Assembly: GCF_006539185.1 (NCBI RefSeq)
Contig: NZ_BJMN01000032.1
Location: 1-64,000 of the forward strand
Reading direction: 5' to 3'
Length of the DNA: 64,000 nucleotides
Source: Streptomyces gardneri
GTDB lineage: Bacteria > Actinomycetota > Actinomycetes > Streptomycetales > Streptomycetaceae
The notes under the pieces were generated by a model that was not told the origin of the DNA, made no database searches, and was given only the letters and a program-made list of their open reading frames with translations. How positions within the stretch are numbered: position 1 is the stretch's first letter; every line of letters starts with the position of its first letter. Below are positions 7,633-15,659 of this stretch, one piece after another. A program made the translations under genes and the position numbers.

Positions 7633-8677
7633 CGGCCACCCCCGCGCCGAGCAGCACCGCGTCCTGCGGGGCGAAGTGGAGCGTGACCTCGGTGCCGAGG
7701 GCCGGGGTCTCCCGGAGCTCGCGCACGTCCGCCTTCACGCGGTGGCCGCCGACCTCGACGTACAGCCGGTGGGTGGAGCCGCGCCACTGGACCTCGGTGA
7801 CGCGGCCCCGGAGGGCGTTCGGGCCGTCGCCGAGGCCGACCAGGTGCGGGCGGACGCAGAGGGTGGCGGTGGAGCCGGGTGTGGCGTCGGCGGCGGGCAC
7901 CTTCAGTTCGGCGCCCTCGAAGAGCACCCCGTCCGCGGCGACCGTCACCGGCAGCAGGTTGGCGTTGCCGACGAACGACGCCGTGAACTCCGTACGCGGG
8001 CGGCGGTACAGGTCCTGCGGGGTGCCGCAGTCCTGGAGCCGGGCCTTGTCCATGACGGCGATCCGGTCGGCGAGGGTGAGCGCCTCGACCTGGTCGTGGG
8101 TGACGTACAGGATCGACACGTCCGGCAACTCGCGGTGCAGCCTGGCCAGTTCGGCGAGCATTCCGGAGCGGAGCCGTGCGTCGAGGGCGGAGAGCGGTTC
8201 GTCGAGGAGGAGGACGCGCGGCCGGATCGCGAGGGCGCGGGCGATGGCGACGCGCTGCTGCTGCCCGCCGGAGAGCTCGCGGGGGTAGCGGCGCGCGTAC
8301 GCGGCCATGCCCGTCATCTCCAGGGCCTCGGCGACCCGGGCGGGGATCTCGGCCTTGGGTGCCTTCTGTGCCTTGAGGCCGAAGGCGACGTTGGCGTCGA
8401 CGCGCAGGTGCGGGAAGAGGGCGTACTGCTGGACGACCATGCCGATGCCCCGCTTGTACGGCGGGAGGGCGGTGACGTCCTGGCCGCCGATGAAGACCCG
8501 CCCGGAGGCCGGGCGCACGAACCCGGCGACGGCCCGCAGCGCGGTCGTCTTCCCGGATCCCGAGGGCCCGAGGAGGGCCATGACCTCGCCGGGTTCGACG
8601 GTCAGGTCGAGGTGGTCCAGGACCGTGGTCCCGCCGTACGCGACGGAGACGCCGTCGAAGCGGATGCCGCTGTTCAC
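7625..8677 (-). CDS. phnT: AEP ABC transporter ATP-binding protein
   Basis: 350 aa. Walker A is GPSGSGKTTALRAV, the signature is LSGGQQQRVAIARAL, Walker B is RVLLLDEPLSALD and the switch His is in YVTHDQVEAL. A C-terminal TOBE/OB domain (about residues 240-345) is typical of the PotA/FbpC class. GTG start at 8677 overlaps the hydrolase stop as GTGA. It powers the importer encoded at 4893-7632. Confidence 0.9.
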   Translation of the reverse strand: MNSGIRFDGVSVAYGGTTVLDHLDLTVEPGEVMALLGPSGSGKTTALRAVAGFVRPASGRVFIGGQDVTALPPYKRGIGMVVQQYALFPHLRVDANVAFGLKAQKAPKAEIPARVAEALEMTGMAAYARRYPRELSGGQQQRVAIARALAIRPRVLLLDEPLSALDARLRSGMLAELARLHRELPDVSILYVTHDQVEALTLADRIAVMDKARLQDCGTPQDLYRRPRTEFTASFVGNANLLPVTVAADGVLFEGAELKVPAADATPGSTATLCVRPHLVGLGDGPNALRGRVTEVQWRGSTHRLYVEVGGHRVKADVRELRETPALGTEVTLHFAPQDAVLLGAGVADG

Positions 8678-9378
8678 GCCTCGGACTCCGTGATGCGCGC
8701 CGGGAGTTCGGCGATCGAGGCGAGGACGTGGGTCGCGCCGTGCTCCTTGAGCGCGGTCTCGCCGTGGGCGCCCGTGAGGACTCCCGCCACGATCCCGGCG
8801 CCCGCGCGGGAGCCGCTGAGCATGTCGTACGAGGTGTCGCCCGCGACCGCGATCCGGCGGACGTCGTCGACGGCGCCCGTGCGGAGGAGGGCCGCGAGGA
8901 CCATGTCGGGGTAGGGGCGGCCCCGGCCGCCGGCGTCGGCCGGGCAGAGGGTCAGCTCGACGAGGTCGCGCCAGCCGAGGGCGTCGAAAATGGCGTCCTG
9001 GGTGACGCGGGCGAAGCCGGTGGTGAGGACGACGGTCCTGCCCTGGTCCTTCAGGGTGGCGATGGCCTCGGCCGCGCCGGGGACGGGGGCGATCAGGCCG
9101 CCGGAGACGAGCTCTCCGTAGGCCTCCTCGAAGGCGAGGTTGGCCTGCCGGGCGCGGTTCTCGTCGCCGCCGAAGAGGTGGCGGAAGACGGAGATCTTGG
9201 ACTCGCCCATGGTGGCGCGGACGTAGTCGATCATCGCGGCGGGGTCCTCGCCGAGGCGTTCGGCGGCGGCCGTGAAGGCCTGCTCGACGAGGCCGCCGTC
9301 GGCGACGGTCGTCCCCGCCATGTCGAGGACGACGAGGTCGTACGTGGTGTTCTCGGTCAGGGTGTTCACGGTGTTCAC
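8674..9378 (-). CDS. Phosphonatase-like HAD hydrolase
   Basis: 234 aa. Motif I is LVVLDMAGTTVADGG; the DxAGT form is diagnostic of phosphonatase (PhnX) rather than ordinary HAD phosphatases. The cap contains RATMGESKISVFRHLF, whose Lys is placed like the Schiff-base lysine of phosphonoacetaldehyde hydrolase. Motif IV is AVAGDTSYDMLSG. GTG 9378 overlaps the oxidase stop (GTGA); GTG 9369 is an alternative. The likely reaction is phosphonoacetaldehyde to acetaldehyde plus Pi, though relatives are only called PhnX-like. With the FAD oxidase it would make a transaminase-free AEP route. Confidence 0.88.
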   Translation of the reverse strand: MNTVNTLTENTTYDLVVLDMAGTTVADGGLVEQAFTAAAERLGEDPAAMIDYVRATMGESKISVFRHLFGGDENRARQANLAFEEAYGELVSGGLIAPVPGAAEAIATLKDQGRTVVLTTGFARVTQDAIFDALGWRDLVELTLCPADAGGRGRPYPDMVLAALLRTGAVDDVRRIAVAGDTSYDMLSGSRAGAGIVAGVLTGAHGETALKEHGATHVLASIAELPARITESEA

Positions 9379-10496
9379 CAGCCCAGTTCGTTCGCGGTCG
9401 TCTCGGCGATGGCGGGCGAGCAGGTCATGCCGCGCCCGCCGGGCCCGGTCACCAGCCACACGCCGTCGGCGACCCGCTGGCGGTGCACGACGCGGCTCGT
9501 GTCGACGCACTGCGCGTACACCCCGGCCCAGCGGCGCCTGATCTTCGGCAGCGGGCGGCCGAGGAAGGACTCGACGACGCGGGTGAGGTGCTCGTAGGGG
9601 TCTTCGAGGGTGTCGAAGGCGAAGGGGTGCTCGTACTCGTGGGTGTCGCCGATGGTCAGTCCGCCGTCGAGCCGCTGCACCATCAGGAGCTGCATCTTGT
9701 GGGCGGCGGCGGTCGGGTCCTGCGGCCGGCCGTCGTTGAGGGCGTCCAGGGCGGGGGACGCGTACGCCGGGTAGTAGCGGAAGGAGTCGGCGTCGGCGAC
9801 GGAGGTGGTGAGCGGCTCGCCGAGGGGCTCGGTCTGCATCATCTGGAGCCGGACCCGGCGGACGGGTATCTCGCCGGCGACCTCACGGACGAGGCCGGAG
9901 AGCCAGGCGCCGGTGCACAGGACGACGGCGTCGCCGGTGTGCGTCTCGCCCCGGTCGTCGCGGACGGCACTGTCGCCGACGACGTCCCTGACCTCGCGGT
10001 TCGGCAGGAAGGTGTACTTCCCGGTGGCGAGCAGGGCCTCGCGGAGGGCGAGCTGGGCGAGGCGCGGCTCGACGGCCGCGTCCCGCTCGCACCAGAGGGC
10101 CGCCTCGAACGCCCCGCGCAGGGCGGGGTTGACCGCGCGGGCCTCGTCCGGCGTCAGCAGCTTGTAGCCGCGGGCGGCGGCGTCGGGCCGCGCGAGGGCG
10201 GCCTCGGCGACGGCCAGCTCCAGGTCGTCGCGTACGGGCGTGAGGGAGCCGATGGCCCGGAAGCCGAGCCCGGGGACCCGGGCACCGATGCCCTCCCACA
10301 GTTCGCGGGCGCGCAGGGCGGTGTCGAGCTCCTCCCCGCCGGCGCGGCCGCTCACCCAGATCTGGCCGAAATTGCGGAGGGACGCTCCGCGCGCCTCGGC
10401 CTCGCGCTCGATGTGTACGACCTCGTGGCCGCGTTCCACTGCGTGCCAGGCGTGCATGGTTCCCACCACGCCGGCTCCTACGACGATCACCTTCAT
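9375..10496 (-). CDS. FAD-dependent oxidoreductase of phosphonate catabolism (TIGR03364-like)
   Basis: 373 aa. The N-terminal dinucleotide fold VIVVGAGVVGTMHAWHA (GxGxxG) is followed by a DAO/glycine-oxidase fold. ASLRNFGQIWVSG, CTGAWLSGL and VTGPGGRGMTCSPAIAE match the subfamily that clusters with phosphonatase-like genes. Characterised relatives oxidise AEP or N-methyl-AEP to phosphonoacetaldehyde (family knowledge, recalled). It is the first gene of a five-gene unit running to 4893. The start is the ATG that opens the Rossmann strand. The 133-bp gap from the GntR gene holds the shared 35-bp element. Confidence 0.85.
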   Translation of the reverse strand: MKVIVVGAGVVGTMHAWHAVERGHEVVHIEREAEARGASLRNFGQIWVSGRAGGEELDTALRARELWEGIGARVPGLGFRAIGSLTPVRDDLELAVAEAALARPDAAARGYKLLTPDEARAVNPALRGAFEAALWCERDAAVEPRLAQLALREALLATGKYTFLPNREVRDVVGDSAVRDDRGETHTGDAVVLCTGAWLSGLVREVAGEIPVRRVRLQMMQTEPLGEPLTTSVADADSFRYYPAYASPALDALNDGRPQDPTAAAHKMQLLMVQRLDGGLTIGDTHEYEHPFAFDTLEDPYEHLTRVVESFLGRPLPKIRRRWAGVYAQCVDTSRVVHRQRVADGVWLVTGPGGRGMTCSPAIAETTANELGW

Positions 10497-10570
10497 GGCC
10501 GAAACGGTCGTGGGGGCGGGTGGCCCGGACGGATCCGACGGGCAACGGGACGGTGAACGAACCGACAAGC

Positions 10571-10605
10571 TTGGACCAGACCCGTTATCTGTTTGTGATC
10601 TTCGG
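10571..10605 (-). promoter_or_regulatory. 35-bp element in front of the AEP operon
   Basis: Partner of 4830-4864 (26 of 35 bases identical, ungapped). It lies 75-109 nt upstream of the FAD oxidase start and 25 nt beyond the GntR gene stop. It also contains GGACCAGACC, which resembles half of the TGGTCTAGACCA operators of HutC-type GntR proteins. Confidence 0.55.
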
Positions 10606-10629
10606 AGGGGTGACCTGTGGGTCGGAGGG

Positions 10630-11397
10630 TCAGTCCTGGCGGCCCAGGTGCGCCGTGAAGCTGAACCGGTCACCGCGGTAGAGCGTCCGGACCCGCTCCA
10701 GGGGGCGCCCCGACGTGTCCCGGGAGACACGGTGGAGCAGCAGCATCGGCAGCGCCGGCGGCGTACCGATGAGCAGGGCCTCGCGCGGGGTCGCGAGCAC
10801 GGTCTCGATGCGCTCGTCGGCGTCGCCGAAGGTCACGCCGAGGCGGTCGTGGAGGTAGGCGTAGAAGGACGAGTCCGGGTCGAACTCGGTGTCCAGGCGC
10901 GGGGCTCGGGCCTCGGAGACGTAGGTGCTCTCCAGGCCGACCCGCTCGTCGTCGGCGAGCAGCACCCGCTCCATGTGCCAGACGGGCTCGCCCCGTTCGG
11001 CGCCGACCTCCGGCGCGAGCGCCTCCGGGCAGGGGAAGCGGTCGAGGGAGATCAGGCTTCGGCCGGGGCGACGGCCCTGCCGTCGGACGCCCTCGGTGTA
11101 GCTGGCGAGCGAGAGGGGCTGTTCGAGCTTGGGGCCCGCGACGACCGTGCCCCGCCCCTGGCGGCGCACCCGGCCCTCCAGGAGCAGTTCGCGCAGCGCC
11201 TGCCGGACGGTCTCGCGGGACACCTCGTACCGGACGGCGAGGTCGCGCTCGGTGGGCAGCAGCCCACCCTCCCCCAACTCGTCGACGAGCAGGGCGAGTT
11301 TCGCCTTCACGGCGTAGTACTTGGGGACCCTGCCGTGCTCGGGAACGCCGGAGCGGACGGGGGCGCCGGGGTCGGCGGGGGCGGTCTGGTAGTTCAC
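10630..11397 (-). CDS. GntR family regulator (HutC/UTRA type) of the AEP genes
   Basis: 255 aa. The winged HTH is LPTERDLAVRYEVSRETVRQ (about residues 48-67) with GRVRRQGRGTVVAGPKL as the wing. The C-terminal UTRA ligand domain includes ERVLLADDERVGLESTYV and LHRVSRDTSGRPLERVRTLYRGDRF. It probably represses the AEP operon and releases it on binding AEP or a catabolic intermediate. It lies 133 bp upstream of and codirectional with the operon. The target is inferred from position. Confidence 0.87.
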   Translation of the reverse strand: MNYQTAPADPGAPVRSGVPEHGRVPKYYAVKAKLALLVDELGEGGLLPTERDLAVRYEVSRETVRQALRELLLEGRVRRQGRGTVVAGPKLEQPLSLASYTEGVRRQGRRPGRSLISLDRFPCPEALAPEVGAERGEPVWHMERVLLADDERVGLESTYVSEARAPRLDTEFDPDSSFYAYLHDRLGVTFGDADERIETVLATPREALLIGTPPALPMLLLHRVSRDTSGRPLERVRTLYRGDRFSFTAHLGRQD

Positions 11398-11447
11398 GGA
11401 GGGATCGTCGCAGACGGGGATGAACGGGGAGGTGTACGGAACGTGGC

Positions 11448-12584
11448 TCAGAGGTGCCGGGGGCGGCGGGGTGCGCCTCCGGGGGTCCGCCGGGCCGGGC
11501 GCGGGGCCATCCGCCGGGCGGTGCGGACGAGGGTGACGCCGAGCAGGACCAGCACGGCGGCGAACGAGCCGAGGAGGAGGGCGTCCTGGTCGGACTCCCT
11601 TCCGGTGCGGGCGAGTTCGCGGCTCGGGTCGATGCCCTCCGTGCCCTTCGGGGGCTTCGGGGCCTCCGGCTTCTTGGGGGGCTGGGCGGGCGGGGCGGTC
11701 GCGTCTCTCCTGGGTTCTGGTGTGCCGGATCCGTCAGGTGCGGCGGGGCCGACGGTCAGGCGGTACTCGTCGGACGCACCGATCCAGTCGCCGTCGGCGC
11801 CCCGGCGCTGGACGACCGCCGCGCTCACGACGACCTCGTCGGGGGCGGTGTCCTCGCGGAACGCGAGCCGTACGGGGACGGTGACGGTCCGGCCCGCGGG
11901 GACCGAGAAGCCGCCGAAGTCGGTGAACGCACCTACGTTCTCCGCCTCTTCGGTCGTCTCGAAGGCCACGGGGCGCCAGCGGGCCGAGCCCTCGTCGTAG
12001 AACTCGAAGCGGATCTGGGCGGGTCGGAGCACGCGGTCCCGGTCGGCGAGGACGAGGACGGGGTGGACGGCGGTGCAGGACGCTTCGGTGTCGTTCGTGA
12101 GGTCGAGCTTCCAGGCCTGGAGGGGGCCGCCGGCGGGGTACTCGTCCGGGCCGCCGTGGATCCGGGTCGCGAGCGGGAAGCCACCGCCGGGGGCATCGCC
12201 GCAGGAGGGGGTGGGCGGGTCGGGGGCGGGGGCCTTGGGGGCCTCAGGGGCCTGAGGGGCTTGAGGGGCCCTGGGGTCGCCGGGGGCGGGGGGGATGTTG
12301 GGGGCGGGGGCGTTGAGGGGGGTGGGGCTGTCGGGGGCGGGGGGTGCGGGGGCCGCTGAGGCTAGGGCCTCGGAGACAAGGGGTGCAGAGGCGAGGGGTA
12401 CGGAGGCGAGGGCTGCGGGGGCAGCGGTTCCTGGATCGGACGTCTTCGGAGCGTGGGCCGCCGCCGGGGCCGCGAGTGCGGGGGCCGTGAGGGCGAGGGC
12501 CACCGTCGCGGTCACGGCGGCGGTCACGGTGGCGGTCGCGGTCACGACGAGGGCGCTGCGCTGGCGCAGGGGGGCGGGTGCCAT
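11448..12584 (-). CDS. Surface protein with LARTG sorting signal
   Basis: 378 aa. Signal peptide (VALALTAPALAAPAAA), then about 100 residues of Ala/Pro/Leu low-complexity sequence, then a globular beta domain (from PSCGDAPGGG to SDEYRLTVGPA, about residues 155-300) holding two Cys. A Pro/Lys linker leads to LARTG, a membrane helix (ALLLGSFAAVLVLLGVTLV) and an Arg-rich tail. LAxTG is the motif preferred by Streptomyces class E sortases, so the 23244-24104 enzyme is a plausible anchor. ATG at 12584 is used because the signal peptide begins there. Function of the domain unknown. Confidence 0.8.
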   Translation of the reverse strand: MAPAPLRQRSALVVTATATVTAAVTATVALALTAPALAAPAAAHAPKTSDPGTAAPAALASVPLASAPLVSEALASAAPAPPAPDSPTPLNAPAPNIPPAPGDPRAPQAPQAPEAPKAPAPDPPTPSCGDAPGGGFPLATRIHGGPDEYPAGGPLQAWKLDLTNDTEASCTAVHPVLVLADRDRVLRPAQIRFEFYDEGSARWRPVAFETTEEAENVGAFTDFGGFSVPAGRTVTVPVRLAFREDTAPDEVVVSAAVVQRRGADGDWIGASDEYRLTVGPAAPDGSGTPEPRRDATAPPAQPPKKPEAPKPPKGTEGIDPSRELARTGRESDQDALLLGSFAAVLVLLGVTLVRTARRMAPRPARRTPGGAPRRPRHL

Positions 12585-12709
12585 GGGGTGGCTGCCTTTG
12601 CTGCTCGCGGGCGTACGGGTCGGCCGCGACGCTGCCACCCCCGGGCGGGCGGTCCGGGCAGCGACACCGTTCACGCACCCGCACGGCCCGCGCAATCCGC
12701 CCGATCAGC

Positions 12710-13978
12710 CTATTGTCCGAAGATCGGAGCGAGAACGAGCCACGCCGCCCCCACCGCCACCGCCTGCGGGGCCGAGGCCACGGCGACCGGCGTCGGCAGC
12801 CCGAGCCCGGCGAGGACCTCCCGGGCCCCGTCGGCGAACACCTCCGGCGCACCGAGCACCACCCGTCCGCCCAGCAGGACCTGATCGATGTCGAGGAGCC
12901 GTACGAGGTTGGCCGCGCCCGCGCCGAGGATCCGCGCGGCCTCGGGTAGTTCGCCGCGCGCGACCGCCGCCAGGCAGAGGACCTCCAGGCAGCCGCGCCC
13001 GCCGCAGCCGCACGGGGGCCCGTCGAGCTGGACGGTCTGGTGTCCGAGCTCGCCCGCCCCGGTCCTGTCCCCGCGCAGCGGCGCGCCGCCGAGGACGAGG
13101 CCGGCACCCAGCCCCGTACCGAGGTGGACGTAGGCGAAGGAGCCGGGGGACTCGGGGCCCAGGGCGAGGCCGAGGGCGGCGGCGTTCGTGTCCTTGTCGA
13201 GGACGACGGGCAGCCCGAGGCGCCGGGCCAGCTCGTCCCGTACCGGGTACCCGTCCCAGGAGGGGAAGCCGGTGACGCGGCCGGGCACACCGGCGTGATG
13301 GTCCAGGGGTCCGGGCATGGCGACGCCGACTCCGAGGACGGGGGCGGGGGCGGGGGTGGAAGCGGGACCGAGGACGGGGCCGGGACCGGGACCGAGGGCC
13401 GGGCCAGGACCGAGGGCCGGGCCAGGACCGAGGGCCGGGCCAGGACCGGGGGCCGAGCCGGGACCAAGAGCCGGACCGGGACCAAGGGCCGGGCCGGGAG
13501 ACTCCCCCGCACCGGTCGGCCCCCCGCCCCCCGCCGCCCCGTCCGTGAGCAGCGCCCGGACCTCCTCCGTCACCGCGTCCAGGACCGGCCCCGCCCCCTC
13601 CCCCAGGTCGACCGGGCGGCGGCGCAGGGCCACGACCGTGCCCGCGAGGTCCGTCAGGAGCGTCGTCAGCTCGTCGCGGTCGAGGTGCACACCGACGGCG
13701 TGCCCGGCGGAGGGCACCAGGCGCAGGACCGTGCGGGGTTTGCCGCCCGTCGAGGCGCGGTGGCCCGCCTCCGCCGCGAGGCCCTCGGCCCGGAGCCTGG
13801 CGGTGATCTTGCTGACGGCCTGCGGGGTGAGGCCGGTCCTCTCGGCCAGCTCCAGGCGGCTGATCCCCGCCTCCCCCGCCGTGCGCAGGAGGTCGAGCAC
13901 GAGCGCCGCGTTGTGGCTGCGCAGCGCCGGTACGTTCACGCCGGCCAGGCTCCTCGTATACCTCTGCTCCCTCTTCAC
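12710..13978 (-). CDS. ROK family transcriptional regulator with internal GPALGP expansion
   Basis: 422 aa. An N-terminal winged HTH (SRLELAERTGLTPQAVSKIT) is joined to a ROK domain with MPGPLD, DKDTNAAALG, HLGTGLGAGLVLGG and the zinc motif CGCGGRGCLE. Between the first ROK strand (TDLAGTVVALRRRPV) and APVLGVGVAMPGP sits about 55 residues of Gly/Pro/Ala/Leu repeat, which family members lack. It is divergent from the Gfo/Idh/MocA gene, 56 bp apart, with a palindrome at 14002-14028 between them; it probably controls that gene and itself in response to a sugar. Confidence 0.88.
   Translation of the reverse strand: MKREQRYTRSLAGVNVPALRSHNAALVLDLLRTAGEAGISRLELAERTGLTPQAVSKITARLRAEGLAAEAGHRASTGGKPRTVLRLVPSAGHAVGVHLDRDELTTLLTDLAGTVVALRRRPVDLGEGAGPVLDAVTEEVRALLTDGAAGGGGPTGAGESPGPALGPGPALGPGSAPGPGPALGPGPALGPGPALGPGPGPVLGPASTPAPAPVLGVGVAMPGPLDHHAGVPGRVTGFPSWDGYPVRDELARRLGLPVVLDKDTNAAALGLALGPESPGSFAYVHLGTGLGAGLVLGGAPLRGDRTGAGELGHQTVQLDGPPCGCGGRGCLEVLCLAAVARGELPEAARILGAGAANLVRLLDIDQVLLGGRVVLGAPEVFADGAREVLAGLGLPTPVAVASAPQAVAVGAAWLVLAPIFGQ
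13340..13500. repeat. 18-bp tandem repeat within the ROK gene
   Basis: Imperfect copies of a GGGCCAGGACCGAGGGCC-type unit encode GPALGP repeats on the minus strand. Reading frame is kept throughout. Confidence 0.8.
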
Positions 13979-14001
13979 GCCCCCATTGTCGCGGTCGCTT
14001 G

Positions 14002-14028
14002 CACTTTGGCAACAGCGTTGCTTAAGTG
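14002..14028. promoter_or_regulatory. Palindromic operator between the ROK and oxidoreductase genes
   Basis: A 27-bp dyad centred on 14015 pairs at 10 of 13 positions: CACTT....GGCAAC / GTTGC..AAGTG. The core GCAAC-AGC-GTTGC is typical of ROK/NagC-type sites. It reaches within 7 bp of the + strand ATG at 14035. Confidence 0.65.
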
Positions 14029-14034
14029 AGGTGC

Positions 14035-15138
14035 ATGACTGGCACCGACACCGGCCCCCGTACCCCGCGCCCCCCGCTCCGCGTCGGACTCGTCGGCTAC
14101 GGCCTCGCGGGCTCCGTCTTCCACGCCCCGCTGATCGCCGCCTCCGAGGACCTCGTCCTCGCCGCCGTCACCACCGGCAACCCGGAGCGGGCCGCCGAGG
14201 CCCGCGCCGCCCACCCCGGCGTGCGGGTCGCGGCCTCCCCCGAGGAGCTGTGGGAGCGGGGGGCGGACGAGCTCGACCTGATCGTCGTCGCCTCGCCGAA
14301 CAAGACGCACGTCGCGGTCGCCACCGCCGCCCTGGAGGCCGGCATCCCGGTCGTCGTCGACAAGCCGCTCGCCGGGACCGCCGCCGAGGCGCGTGCCCTC
14401 GCCGCCCTCGCCGAGGAGCGGGGCCTGCTGCTCTCGGTCTTCCAGAACCGCCGCTGGGACAACGACTTCCTGACCCTCCGCCGCCTCCTCGACGAGGACG
14501 CGCTCGGCGAGGTCCAGCGCTTCGAGTCCCGCTTCGAGCGCTGGCGGCCGCAGCTCAAGGGCGGCTGGCGGGAGTCCGGCGCCCCTGAGGAGATCGGCGG
14601 CCTGCTCTTCGACCTGGGCAGCCACGTCGTCGACCAGGCGCTCGTGCTCTTCGGCCCGGCGGTCTCGGTGTACGCCGAGTCGGACGTGCGCCGCCCGGGC
14701 GCCGCCGCCGACGACGACACCTTCCTCGCGATCACCCACGCCGACGGGGTCCGCTCCCATCTGTACGTGAGCGCCACGACCGCCCAGCTCGGCCCCCGTT
14801 TCCGGGTGCTCGGGCAGCGCGCGGGCTTCGTGAAGTACGGGCTCGACCCGCAGGAGGCCGCCCTGCGCGAGGGCCTGCGGCCCGTGCCGGGCACGGTCTG
14901 GGGCGTGGAGCCGGAGGAGCTGTGGGGCCGGCTCGGCTCCGGGGAGTCCCCGGCGACCGGCGGCGGCACCCCGGTCCCGTCGCTGCCCGGCGCCTACCCG
15001 GCGTACTACGCAGCCGTCGCCGCCGCCCTCCGCGGCACCGGCGAGAACCCGGTCACCGCGCACGAGGCGGCCGCCACGCTCGACGTCCTGGAGGCGGCGA
15101 AGCGGTCGGCCCGCGAGGGCGTCACGGTGACGCTGTGA
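14035..15138 (+). CDS. Gfo/Idh/MocA family oxidoreductase
   Basis: 367 aa. N-terminal Rossmann fold VGLVGYGLAGSVFHAPLI, then DLIVVASPNKTH and the catalytic EKP-type motif here as VVVDKPLA (Lys conserved, Glu replaced by Asp). C-terminal alpha/beta domain: VFQNRRWDNDF, GGLLFDLGSHVVDQAL. It probably oxidises or reduces a sugar or inositol derivative with NAD(P). Divergent from the ROK regulator. ATG at 14035 is chosen; a GTG at 14026 lies inside the palindrome. The following gene overlaps the stop by 4 nt. Confidence 0.9.
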   Translation: MTGTDTGPRTPRPPLRVGLVGYGLAGSVFHAPLIAASEDLVLAAVTTGNPERAAEARAAHPGVRVAASPEELWERGADELDLIVVASPNKTHVAVATAALEAGIPVVVDKPLAGTAAEARALAALAEERGLLLSVFQNRRWDNDFLTLRRLLDEDALGEVQRFESRFERWRPQLKGGWRESGAPEEIGGLLFDLGSHVVDQALVLFGPAVSVYAESDVRRPGAAADDDTFLAITHADGVRSHLYVSATTAQLGPRFRVLGQRAGFVKYGLDPQEAALREGLRPVPGTVWGVEPEELWGRLGSGESPATGGGTPVPSLPGAYPAYYAAVAAALRGTGENPVTAHEAAATLDVLEAAKRSAREGVTVTL

Positions 15139-15659
15139 GCACGCCCGCAGGCCAGGCAGGCCCCGCAGGCCCCCTGACGGCCGATGAGGTCGGCGCACTG
15201 GAGGCGCAGGAGGCCCGGCTGGTCCTCCCACGCTTCACGTACGAGGACGCCTGGACGCTCGGCACCCTCCTCGTCGACATGGCGCGTGAGCGTCGCGCCC
15301 CCGTCGCGATCGACATCCGGCGCGGCGCGCAGCAGCTGTTCCACTGCGCGCTGCCGGGGTCCAGCGCGGACAACGACGCGTGGATCGACCGGAAGCGGCG
15401 GGTCGTCGAGCGGTACGGCGCGAGTTCGTTCCTGGTCGGCGCCCGCTTCCGCGCCAAGGGGACGACCTTCGAGGCGTCCTCCCGCCTCGACCCCGACCGG
15501 TACGCCGCCCACGGCGGTTCGTTCCCGGTCGCGGTCGAGGGCGCTGGGGTGATCGGTTCGGTCACGGTCTCCGGCCTGCCGCAGGCCGAGGACCACGCCA
15601 TGGTCGTCGGGGCGCTGGAGATGCTGCTCAGCTCGTACGGCTCCGGCGACGCCGGCTGA
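15135..15659 (+). CDS. Heme-degrading domain / UPF0303 family protein
   Basis: 174 aa. EAQEARLVLPRFTYEDAWTLG, PVAIDIRRGAQQLFHCALPGSSADNDAWIDRKRRVV and HGGSFPVAVEGAGVIGSVTVSGLPQAEDHAMV are characteristic of the HbpS/YBR137W (UPF0303) fold. Family members bind heme or accompany oxidoreductases. GTG start overlaps the oxidoreductase stop (GTGA), so the pair is translationally coupled. Its 3' end overlaps the convergent anchor-A gene by 32 bp. Confidence 0.87.
   Translation: MSTPAGQAGPAGPLTADEVGALEAQEARLVLPRFTYEDAWTLGTLLVDMARERRAPVAIDIRRGAQQLFHCALPGSSADNDAWIDRKRRVVERYGASSFLVGARFRAKGTTFEASSRLDPDRYAAHGGSFPVAVEGAGVIGSVTVSGLPQAEDHAMVVGALEMLLSSYGSGDAG

Noticed and set aside
10571..10605. DasR dre site before the AEP operon
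   Set aside because: GGACCAGACC resembles only one half of a dre, and the stronger signal is the 35-bp match to 4830-4864.
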